From Amblyornis subalaris (lineage: Eukaryota > Chordata > Aves > Passeriformes > Ptilonorhynchidae), in the NCBI GenBank assembly GCA_018881555.1, contig JACAXG010000108.1, positions 372,001 through 436,000 on the forward strand: a stretch of 64,000 bases of DNA. Reading direction: 5' to 3'. Below, one piece after another: positions 51,073-61,010 of the stretch (position 1 is its first letter; the number at the start of each line of letters is the position of its first letter). Both the position numbers and the translations under genes were made by a program. The notes under the pieces were generated by a model that saw only the letters and a program-made list of their open reading frames with translations, had not been told where the DNA came from and did not search any database.

Positions 51073-54000
51073 GCATTGCACAAAGTACCCAGGAGGACTA
51101 TAGGAGTCGGTGGGCTGATCATTGTCTTCCTCTGTCTCGTGTCAGGTACTCCTCGTGCCAGGTGCTCCTTGATTTGTGTTATGTGCAAAGGGGTCTTTCA
51201 GAGAGCATGTCCCAAAGCTGTCCTCCCAGCTCTGGAAAGCTTGTGCATTCCTCTTGTTGCTGGGCTGAACATGAGGATGGCATCCTCTGTAACACAGGTC
51301 CAAAAACATCCGATAGCAGAGCCACAGCTCTTCTGTGCTGTTCCTAATTCAGCCAAAATGCATCCTGATGGCAGGATGAAAGCAAATCTCTTTGGGGATT
51401 ATTTCAGAGATGCTGAACCCCAGCCCACCACTGTACAATGCTATTGCCTTCCCCATCCCCCCCTGTAGCAACCCATCTATCTATTAGTGGAGATTATAAT
51501 AACCAGCTGCCTCAGTTGGTGTTTTGAAGCTAAGCACTTGTAAATGCTTGAAGATATTTGTATTAAAGATAGGCTAAGCAACAGCTGATATGAGAAGTAA
51601 AGCTTATAACGTGCAGGAAGATTGGGGGCTAGCTTTCAGGTTTTTCATTGGGCTTTAAATCATACCTTTTATTTTGAATAATAATGTAAAACCATAAAAA
51701 TTTGTTACTGAGAGGCACTATAATGAGTATTTTGCATTGAATTCAAAATAGTTTCTTTTAAAAGTACTCAAACTCTCTTCAAGCTGCCAAGTCCTTAATC
51801 AGATGTTTAACCTCAGATCAGAACTTGAACTATTGCCATTTGTCTTAAAATTCTAGGCATCAGCATAAAAATGAATCAGAAGTCAATTCATTTCAAGTAC
51901 TGCCGAATACAACTTGAAAGCCAATTGTTAAACAAGCAAGTACTCTCCTAATCACAACAAAAAGAGAGTGCCACAACACAAGGTGAAAATAAGCAGAAAG
52001 CAAACAGAACACACCATTGATTGAGTCCTTCATTATCTAGGATAGCTTTTAATGGAGGAACCTGCCTGTGTGTCACNGCTCTTATCTCTCCAAAGGCAGT
52101 ATGCATACACTGTAAAAATCAGTCTCTTCATTTTCTGCTTGAAAAGATCATTGTGGAAAAAAAGTGTCAGGGAGTGGAGGTCATGCTGATTTATTGGCAA
52201 TTAAACCTGCAGGATTTCTGCACTCCTTTCAAAACAAAGTATCTCTGGGTAATTCAGCCTGGCACATTACATAGTGGGCTAGATACTAAAAGGCATGAAT
52301 CTCTTTGTGCACAACAAAAACAATTGCCTTGGTCTTATTTAGGAAAATGCTACTATTTTCCGTAAGGTGTTTGTATTACCCATAAAGAGAAAGAGGTAAG
52401 TTACCTCTTAACAATGCAAGATTCTTTCCAATAGTAAGGATGCTGATTTTATTCCTCATCTATTGTTGCTCAAAGTGTTTTCTACAGTAGCGATATTCTC
52501 AAACTCTTTCTAATGAACATAACTTCTTAGCTCTCCAAATATTTTTGGACATACGATATTGAAAAGTCTTAATGTTTGGTGGTAAGTCTATACATTTAAT
52601 TCAATTCTTGGACGTGTGACACGTGGTGTGGGAGGCATGCTGCAACCAACGCTGCACATTTTTCCAACCAGTGGTTGTATGGTTGAGAAATCATCTAATT
52701 ATTAATTTGGCCAGGTAACATTACCCCTACGACTTCCTTCATAGTTACCTGCTTGTCTGAGATCTGGATCTATATTGTAGAGATGTTCATAGAAGAGTGG
52801 GTCNCAGTACATGTTAACAGATCCTCAATCTTAGGAGGAGCTGTTAAGGGGAANACAAAAAAGCTGAGGGCATATTCANTCCTTAAAATGAGTGACTTTG
52901 GACCTGTCTGTATACAGCTACAACAAGAACNAGAACTTCAGCACCGACTCCCATTCAGGACGTAGCAAGAGTTGAGAGAGAGTAAACGTGGCAGGCAGCA
53001 GGATGGCAGGAGAAGAAATGCTACGAACCACACACTGCACACTGCCCCTCCTGGCTTTGCCTAGGGAGAGGGAAGAGATCAAATGCTAAACTAGGCTGGT
53101 GGTAGGAGACAGCAAAGGGGGAGGCATTGCCAGAGAGAAACCGCAAGCAGAAAGTTACGGTGTGGGAGCTGAGTAGGCAGACACACCAACCTGGAGAAAT
53201 AGGAAGTCCCTTTGAAGTTATTACTTCAAACGGGCTGTCAATGTAAATCTGAGATGCTGCTTGCAACAAGAGCTCCTAGAAGAAGCAGGTGTCCAACCAG
53301 TGCTGGGCCTGCATTTCTCTCACAGCATCCCTGGGCAGAAAGAAGAATTAGCCAGAGCTGTGAACGGCAGCCTGGTTTGCTCCTGTGGAAGAGACAATGC
53401 TATTCCTGGATGGATTAACCTGATAAACTCTTATGCCAGGTTTTCACAGGGTTATACACCAGNTGTAGGTCACCAGGATGAAAGGGCTTGTGGTGTCACG
53501 ATGAGAAGTGCTGAGGCACTACGAAGCCTGGCTGAGCTTTCACACGTGTGGCAGAAATTCCGGCACAGTAACTGGGGCTCGCTGGCTCTCATATCTCACG
53601 CCCATGGCATTGCACCTCCAGCANACCCCCCTCTGCTTTGTGGCAGTTCCCTTCTTGCCCTTCCCTGCTCTCCACGCTCCTGGGTGTAACCTAAGAGCAC
53701 TAAGCATGCACTGAGCTTTAGATGACAGCTTGGGTGAGGAGGTGCTTTCATGGCACTGGGTGGCGCGGGTCGGCTGACACGGCCCTTGGAGTGTCCCCAA
53801 TGTGCCCTCTCCTCTCAGAAGAGGCAAGCTGCAACTGCCAGGAGGCTGGTGTCATCTTCCCGGTGGGCTTGTCTTCCACGTAACGGGTTTGGGTGACNAT
53901 CCTCTGTGCCCAGGGAGTCTTCTTCCAGGATGCACCTATAAACGCCCTTTGTCATCCACACCTCGTATTGAAATAAGAGAGGAGGTCTGAGGATATTGAC

Positions 54001-56880
54001 CCTGACATGGGAGAGGTGCAAAGGCTGATTTTCCTCACAGAGCAGAAGAAAAACCCCAGCAAAAACATTTCATGTTTTCCTGTTTGTTTTCTTGCACTCA
54101 ACCACCTGTGGTGATGGCAAATCACCCAGAGCCACGGCTGTGCCCTGAAGCGGAGAGGACAGCCAGCCTCTGGTGGAAACCACGCAGGAGGCAGGAAGGA
54201 GGGCTGCAGCGATGACAGCTGCCTTGGCAAAGCAGGCACGGGTGTCCTTCGGTGGGCAGGACATTCAAGGACAGCCTGGAGCCAGGCCAGGAGGCACCAG
54301 CAGCCTCTGTGAGTCTGTCTTGGCTCAAAGCAGGAGGCGGCAAGGGTAGGGTGGAGGGCACCTCCTGCCACCTCCTCAGCACCCGCCTCTGCCTCTGCAG
54401 CCCATCTTCCTCACACCTCCTGCTGGGGCGGGGGCTGCTGGAGGTGTTGGATGCACAGCCCGGGGAACCGTGCAGAAACCCATAGGGAGTACCATGACTA
54501 ATATCTGTCCCACGTATTTTAAAGGTCTGTGTTGGAAAATAGCAGCATGTCCTTATCATATTTGTTGGATGAGTTCTGCTTCGCCTGGTTGCTGTTTGGC
54601 TGTAGGTTTCCCTCGGTAGCTCTGGTGCTCTGAGTACAAAACTGAGATGGAGGAAGAGGGAGACCAAGGCGGCGCGTGGGCTCGGACTGCTGGCAGCCAC
54701 AGGCGTCCATTGTGGGATATTGCAGGAAAAAAATGATTTAATGCAAATTCAGTCTGAAATTTGGGAGTAAGCAGCTTTTGGGGATTCAGCACAAAGCAGT
54801 TTGGCAGGGCATCCTCCACGCTGTGNCTCTCCAGCTTCTTGGGGGTGATCAAATGCACAGCAGGATGACACTGGTGGCCTTGGCTCCATCCGATGTCATT
54901 GCTCCCAGCCCTCCACCGCCTNCTCCCTCTCGCTCTCACAAATCGCATGCAGAATTAAACAGAGAAACTGGATCACGGTAAGGAAGCAGGGATCAAACTC
55001 GGGGTGGACACTGAGCAGAGACAAACACAGTTCCCTTGACCATCCAGTAGGTGCCTGGGCTCTAAGTGAGGCATCCCGATGCAGGCTGAGGCTGCTAGTC
55101 AGGAATCCGTAAGGGCAGGGACAGGGAAACGTCAGGAGAGGTGTGAGTGTACTCCTGATGACCCAAAAATGCTCTGCACCCCACCGAGCCGGGTCAGCTA
55201 CAGATCCTCTAAGACTGCACGGACAAGCTGTTGCAGAACTGCAACTATGCGTGCACTGCTGGGAGATTTAACTCTGCCTACTGAGCTTTATGGGGATGAG
55301 TACAACCTGAGGCAGAAAGTTTAAGCCTCTCTAAGGATTGTGCTGGACTTTCTTTTGTCCCCTGTCTCAGATGCACTGCTGCAGCCACCGGTGACTTCAC
55401 AGGCTGCTGAAGAGTGAAGGTGNCTGTGGTTGGACTTGGAGATAAGGGAGCGATGCAGAAGGCACTCCAGAAAACCTCACGTCTTGGTTACTTTCTTTAT
55501 TGATACAAAGTTGGTGGATTTTGATCAATGTAGTGCGGTTTAAAGCCAAAAAGACCTAACATGGATATGTTGAGGAGCAGAGAGGGCTGAGGAAGATAAA
55601 GGTGACAATGTGTTTTCAGGAGGTGTATATTTTATTTTATTTGAAGTGTTGTGCTACAACTTGGTTTAAATAAAATACCAGTTTTATTTTTGTTTNTTTG
55701 AGGGGGTGTCGATTTCAGTGCACTTACAGATTTATCTTTTTTAATTCTTGTTTGGTTTTGTGGTGGTTTTTTCCGCTAAACTATAAAGGGGGAGAGAGCA
55801 TGCGTTCCTACCGAACTCAGATCGCATTTTTAAAGGGTGAGTGGAAAAAACCTGTGAGCAGACACACTTTAAAGGCCAGGGTGCAAATGCAATCNAGGGT
55901 TGAGAACAGATACCACCTTTGGTGGCCCAAACTGAACCTTCCACATAATAAATTGAAGCTGAAGGGATCCTGGATTCAAATGTCTCTCTTTCAGGTTGCC
56001 ACCTCTCTGGGCAAAAGTCAAAGCAACACACCCTGAACTCGANGGGCAAACAGTGCTCTGCTCCGGCTCCTCCCTCTGCCGAGGCAGCTGTGGTGTGGAA
56101 GTACACATGGCATGCTGATGTGCACTTTCAGAGGCNTAGGAATTTAGGCAAAAGAGCTTCTTAAGGGCAAAGCGTTGCTGGTACCAGCAGTGCTAGGTCT
56201 ATTTTTAATGATTTGGGAATGGAGGGTGCTTTCAGCATTAGATGGCTTTAGCAATACATAATTAATATAAGTGCACTTCTGTTGTCCANCGAGAGGGTAG
56301 GAAGGCCCTGGCTAACTTCTGAGGCTGTAAAAGGAGAAAGGAAAGGTTGAATGAATCATAGCGCTCTCAATCAGTGGAAATTAGGTAAGAGCTAAATGAA
56401 AGTTGCTGAGAATAATTTATTCTGATCAGAAGTCTGTAGTTGGGCTCTGTTTCTGAAGCTGGTCATGCTTCATCGTGCAGCGGAGGGAGCCTCCCTGCCA
56501 CTGGATTTGATCCGCTGCCCTTGGGAGAATATTCTGCCTGCCATAATCCTGAGCCTGATACATCCTCTCTCTTAAGAAACTCAAGAGGTTGTTCTCTGAA
56601 ATTTTTTCAAATTAAAAAAAAAACCCCAACAAATAGTTCCTCCTAACGTGGAGTGGGGGAATTTCCTTGAAATACATTCNCATCGTTCCTTATAAATAAA
56701 ATTACCACAAGCCATCATGAGGCAGATGTAAGCCATACGCTTCAGAAGATGAGGAAACCTTGGAAAAGTGAATAAACTTTTTTTTTTTTTTTGGAGTGGA
56801 AGATCAGCTCCAGAACAAAATTTCTCCCTGCAAGCCACTCCCCGAGGTCCTCTTTATGATGCTGTAAAACTGCAAGTGCA
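51073..56880. other. Unique sequence upstream of the CpG island, no gene seen
   Basis: Non-coding sequence with AT-rich parts at 51.5-52.6 kb and a slightly GC-richer stretch at 53.5-55.3 kb. Minus frames at 53952-54371 and 54122-54700 have no known domain and overlap each other. No repeat family was recognised. Confidence 0.5.
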
Positions 56881-57325
56881 CGCAGGGCTGTCCAACCCCG
56901 CTGAGCACACAGCCGAGTCCTTGCCCTGGAAAGCTGGAAGCCGAAAGCACGAGCGGGGGACAACGCGCTACGAGGCACGGCAGACACGGCGGCGGCGGCC
57001 GCTTCANTTTTAAGACGACACACAAAAAAAAAAATTAAAAAAAAAAATGTATAAAGAAGATGGGGAAATGGAAGCGAAACTAAAAGGAGGGTTTGCGCAT
57101 TTCCTTTTTAAAATTTAAAATGTTTAAGATTTTGCACTTCTGGGAGGCGAAGGGGAACTTTCAGCAGGCGGTGCGGATGCTCGGGGCGGGATGCAGAGCG
57201 CGGGAGCCGCCGGCAGCCCGCACGGCCCCGGCGGGCCCGGCACGGCAGCGCTGCCAGAGGCGGTCCCGGCGCCCGGGGAGGGAGNGAGGGAGGGAGGCGG
57301 GCGCGGGGGGGCCGTGCTTGCCGCG

Positions 57326-57339
57326 GTTGCCATGGGGAG
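57326..57339 (+). promoter_or_regulatory. X-box half-site in promoter
   Basis: GTTGCCATGG is a perfect left part of the RFX X-box consensus. The right half (GGAG) is degraded, giving 11 of 14 matches overall. It lies about 100 bp upstream of the putative first-exon end. Confidence 0.3.
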
Positions 57340-57394
57340 CGGAGGGCGGTGCCGCCGCCGCTGCGCAGGGAGCAGCTGCTCCCTGACACATCCC

Positions 57395-57443
57395 CCCGCT
57401 GCCATATTGTGTCCGCCGCCGGCCGCACGGCTTCATGACCGCG
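57395..57443 (+). other. Putative first exon (3' end) with splice donor
   Basis: The exon would end at GCG|GTGAGT, with the donor GT at 57444-57445, a strong match to the vertebrate consensus. An ATG at 57435 would give Met-Thr-Ala before the intron in phase 0. Its context (T at -3, A at +4) is weak, so the exon may equally be 5' UTR only. The left boundary is a guess based on the YY1-like element. PTEN and ATRX also begin Met-Thr-Ala, but from memory their first exons code well beyond three codons, so neither fits. The gene would continue right, out of the window; no downstream exon is secure. Gene identity unknown. Confidence 0.5.
57401..57409 (+). promoter_or_regulatory. YY1-like initiator-proximal element
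   Basis: GCCATATTG fits the YY1 form GCCATNTTG. YY1 elements in CpG-island promoters typically sit just downstream of the TSS, which would place transcription start shortly left of here, about 57.38-57.40 kb. The TSS itself cannot be read from sequence. Confidence 0.45.
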
Positions 57444-57570
57444 GTGAGTGCCGCCCGCGCCCCGCGCCCGGCCCCGCCGCTCCCCCCGCTTCTTTTTGTT
57501 TAGTTTTCGGCTTTCCCGCGGGTTTGGCGGGCGGGCTTTTCTTGTTCCTGGCGCTCCGCGAGGGTTTCGT

Positions 57571-57782
57571 GGGGGCAGGGGGAAGCGCGGGGAGCGGGCG
57601 GCGGGTCCCGCCGGTGCCGGGGGGCGGGGGGGGGTGGTGGTGGCCGGCGTTCCCCGTTCCCCGCGTGGGGACGACGCGCGGGGGCGGCGCTGCCTCCTCG
57701 GCCGCTGCCGGGGGCGATGCCGGGGGAAGGGGGGGGGGGGGGGGGGGCGGGGGGGGGGGTCCCCGCGCACCCGCTCCCCGCG
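57571..57782. repeat. Left copy of a 212-bp duplicated unit beside the gap
   Basis: Ungapped alignment to 57799-58010. The first 95 bp (57571-57665) and the last 23 bp (57760-57782) are identical, including all homopolymer lengths. The middle differs at 23 positions. This copy has a more balanced base composition in the middle than the right copy, and runs of 19 and 11 G's. Confidence 0.9.
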
Positions 57783-57798
57783 NNNNNNNNNNNNNNNN
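57783..57798. other. Assembly gap (16 N)
   Basis: The only multi-base N run in the window. It sits exactly between two 212-bp units of the same sequence, so it probably marks two overlapping contig ends that were not merged and not truly missing DNA. Confidence 0.9.
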
Positions 57799-57956
57799 GG
57801 GGGCAGGGGGAAGCGCGGGGAGCGGGCGGCGGGTCCCGCCGGTGCCGGGGGGCGGGGGGGGGTGGTGGTGGCCGGCGTTCCCCGTTCCCCGCGCGGGGGG
57901 CACGCGGGGGGCTTGGGCTGCCGAGCCGGGGCGGGCGGGGGGCGAGGGGGGGGGAA

Positions 57957-57988
<32 letters not shown>

Positions 57989-58010
57989 CCCCGCGCACCC
58001 GCTCCCCGCG
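57799..58010. repeat. Right copy of the 212-bp duplicated unit
   Basis: Same length as 57571-57782. Of 23 differences, 15 are changes to G in this copy, and it ends in an unbroken run of 31 G's (57957-57987). Excess G is what a failing read through G-rich template produces, so this copy may be a poorer version of the left one. A real tandem duplication or two alleles placed in series are alternatives. Confidence 0.85.
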
Positions 58011-58450
58011 GGGCCGTGCACCCGCGGCTCCTCCTCCCGGCGCGGCTCCGCCGAGCTTCCGCCCGCGGGGTTTGCGCGGGTGACCCCCCTCCCCTCCGCC
58101 CCCTCCCCCGGCGGGGCAAGCCCGCGCTGCTCGCGCGCGTCCGGCCGGGGTGATGGAGAACGGGGCCAGCCCGGGGCCGGGACCCGGCAGCGCGGCCCCG
58201 GCGTGCCCCTCGCCTCCGGGTCACCCCGTGAAAGTCGGGCGCGTGATTTGATTAAATAAAGAGCCTTTTGGCGTTGTTCTGCTGTTCCCGGTCGTCCCCG
58301 AACCGGCGGGAAGCCGGCGGGGATGTGCGGAGGGTCCGTGCCTCGCAGAGGTGGGGGGCAGTGTGGGAGAGGCGCCCCGGGGTTCCCGCGTTCTGGGGTG
58401 AAATCCAGGAAACGGCTGACGAAGCGCTCGAGGTGAGGCTGGGACCTCTG

Positions 58451-58854
58451 CACGTGGCCCTTCGGAGTTTTCCATCTTTTTCGGTTTTTTTTTTTGGTGA
58501 AGTTGGGCAGTGAGTTGGTGGCAGCAGAGGAGCAGCATCCCGCTGCCTTCCTGTCTTACTCCCGGCTTGGACACACCAGCGTGCTTGGTGCTCCGGTTTT
58601 GTGGAAGCGGAAACTGCCTTTTGTTGGTAAAGGTTTGGATTCTGACAAGGCCCAAACAAAGAGTAAAGAGGACAAAGAGTTAAATAAAGGGTAACCTTGA
58701 AGGGGACCCAGTAAACTCACATTCCTGCCGTGGTGACTGTCTGTGGATGGATGCTGTATGCCAGATGTGGAGTTAAAAATGCTGAATTATGGTGAACTTG
58801 AATGCTGAAAAAGCAGCTCGATTAGCTTTGTGGCTAACCTATGAAATCAAGATA
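58451..58854. other. Non-coding sequence right of the CpG island
   Basis: Presumed start of the first intron. No exon or repeat family recognised. Confidence 0.5.
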
Positions 58855-58920
58855 AGTTTATATATAATATACCATGCATATGTGGGAATATATACATATT
58901 TATATATACACACACACACT
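58855..58920. repeat. TA/CA-rich low-complexity tract
   Basis: Alternating TATA stretches ending in a short (AC)n run at 58908-58919. Likely variable in length. Confidence 0.85.
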
Positions 58921-60664
58921 CTCCAAATCTTGTTATTGGTGGGCTTGCATTTAGATAGATTTAGTAATGCTTGGGTTGTAACACATTGACATGTGAATCA
59001 TCTAACTCCTGTTGTGTTTCTTGGTTTGGGGTCTTTTTTCCCCTCCTTTCAGTCTGGTGTGATGCTACATCTACACAAGAAAAATCAAGCTGGCATTATC
59101 TTAGGTCAGGAAACTTGAACTAGTTTGAAGGTTGTTTTTTTTTTTTCTTGGCAGGTGCCAACTCACATTTCCCAAGCTCTGCAGAAGGTAGTTGGCCACA
59201 GGTCTGAACTGAAAGCTCTATAGTAGCAATTAGTGCAGCACAGGGCTTGAGCTGATGAACTTAGCCGGGTGCCAGGGTGTGTTGTCTCTGAGCTCAGCCG
59301 AGCGCTGCTGCAGCGGGTCAGCTTCTGCTGGGGGCTCACTTGTGTCCAGCTGTGCCACTTTTGTAGAAACAGAGAGGAGATGGTGATTCTCACTTTGTGT
59401 GCTTGAGTTGCCTGAAGTAAGTATAGGACTTCTCTGTGCTTTTAGTATTTTTTTTTCCATTATCAGATGTGCCCATAAACTGAGCGGTGCTGCTGTACAT
59501 GGTGTTCGCGCTGTCAGATTGTGGTGGAGATGCTGCCCTGCAGGTCCTGAAGGCAGCTGGAGGCACTGACTCTGTATCAATCCAGGTGTGTGGCCCTGAG
59601 CACTCTCAGGGACCTTGCTGGAATAAAACGTGGTTGATGCCTTTGTTGGCAGCCTCTAGACCAGAGGATGAAGTTGTGACCTGCTTTGGATGCTGTTGCT
59701 GGGGCTGAAGAAGCTCTTCTGGGATTTTTCAGCACAGAAGTAAGATACTTTTTGTCTAAAAGGGACACCAGCTAAGGAGTGTGCTGCCTCAACAGCTCCC
59801 ACCACCATGGATTTTCTGCTTGAGGAGCCTTCCCATGTCCTCTAGAGAGCTNGGGATTGAAGGCACCGGCATTGCCAGCAACTCTCAGTGTCAGGACGTG
59901 CCAGTCCAGTAAGTAATGGAGCAGATAGAGGGATGTGTAATGGTCCTGTTGAACGTGAAGTACTGCCTGGCAAGCAAGTGTAGTGCCTGAGAAGGAAGAC
60001 AGAGACTTAGGGGCATGTCAGGCTGATTTTTACTGTCTTTATTAACCACAGGCTCTGTCCACTCAGTGTGATAGACTTGGCATGTTGAGCAAAAGCAAAC
60101 TCTTTTGGTGAATGAGGTAGTTTGGTACCTGAAGATACTTTACATGGACGTAGTTTAAACTGGTGAGAAAGCCTTACAGTTCTCATGCAGAAATGTTGGT
60201 TCCTGTAAGACCAGCGGAANTTCTTATGTTGGTTTCACTGGGCTTGTAATTCCACCTTCCTCCCCTGCCGTTGCTCCTTGGCTACTCGTTGGGGTTAAAA
60301 GGAACTGGTATTTATGAGAGGAAGTACCTCAGGCACTCAGAAGACTTTTTCCATGTGCAGGTTTGTGATACCTTATCAGAAGGAGGTGCACAGAGGGATT
60401 ATAGCCAGCGAGGTGGCAGGAAGGGTGGGTGTTGGGAGGAGCGCTCACAGCCACCGCTGCCGTGCATCCTTGACACTGTTCCCTGCCATGGGATAGTCTT
60501 ACTGCACTACTGTGGTGCAGAACAGGCTAGGGGAAACACAGCTTTCCTTGCCTGCCTGCAAACGGATGAAAAGCAGCCTCTAGTCCCCGTAAATAAAGGC
60601 TGTCAGCAGTTTGGGTGAATGCTCACGACCTTTTAGCAGAGGTGCAACTTCTGGGTTATTCCAT
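58921..60664. other. Presumed intronic sequence, one weak exon-like segment
   Basis: No repeat family recognised. A good acceptor (CTTTTTTCCCCTCCTTTCAG, AG at 59051-59052) precedes a 52-base open segment, 59053-59104, that is in phase with Met-Thr-Ala. The following donor (TAG|GTCAGG) is poor, so this is not called as an exon. Confidence 0.4.
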
Positions 60665-61010
60665 TTGGCTCCTGGAGTTTTCTCGCCGCGGCGGTTGCAG
60701 TGCCTCCCCTCCCGGTAAATGAGTGCCTTGTGTACAAGCTCGTCTATAGGATGTCACTGCATTGGTGGTAACTTTATTGGAGGGAAGCAGATGGAGGCAG
60801 CAAGTGCCTCATCCCAGCGTGTGTTTGCCGCTCCACGACTGAGATGGTGTTGGGCAACTTCCTGCGCCGTCGCTCCGGTGACTCACGGCAGCGCCCGGCT
60901 CTGCTCCCGGCAGGTGCTCGCTTGCAGGCTGCAAGCTGCGGCCGCGTCTGGGCTGTCTCCTGCGGATCCAGCGGCTGCCTTGGCTCCCGGAGAAGACACA
61001 GGAAACCCCT
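60665..61010. promoter_or_regulatory. CpG cluster with AP-1 site in presumed intron
   Basis: A smaller CpG-rich patch about 3.3 kb right of the first-exon donor. It contains a perfect AP-1 heptamer TGACTCA (60879-60885) surrounded by CpGs. It could be an intronic enhancer or alternative start. The evidence is composition plus one motif. Confidence 0.35.

Larger units (their letters stand above)
56881..58450 (+). promoter_or_regulatory. Large CpG island
   Basis: About 1.5 kb of very CpG-dense sequence, the strongest island in the window, with AT-rich DNA on both sides. A poly-A and TATAAAG-containing strip (57023-57056) interrupts its left part. It holds a candidate first-exon end at 57443, long G runs and an assembly gap. 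Open frames of 140-320 codons on both strands are poly-Gly, Pro and Arg readings of the G-rich repeats and should not be taken as proteins. Such islands normally mark promoters of broadly expressed or developmental genes. Confidence 0.9.

Noticed and set aside
51073..51480. Possible ERVL internal region after the LTR
   Set aside because: No primer-binding site, gag or pol resemblance could be seen in the + strand frames, so a solo LTR is the simpler reading.
57435..57443. Assigning the Met-Thr-Ala first exon to PTEN or ATRX
   Set aside because: Both proteins start Met-Thr-Ala, but from memory their first coding exons extend further than nine bases before the donor, so the boundary does not fit. 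No other evidence names the gene.
57108..58453. Long overlapping open frames (up to about 320 codons) on both strands across the CpG island
   Set aside because: They are poly-Gly, Pro and Arg readings of G/C runs, cross the N gap, overlap in several frames and contain no domain. They are composition artefacts.
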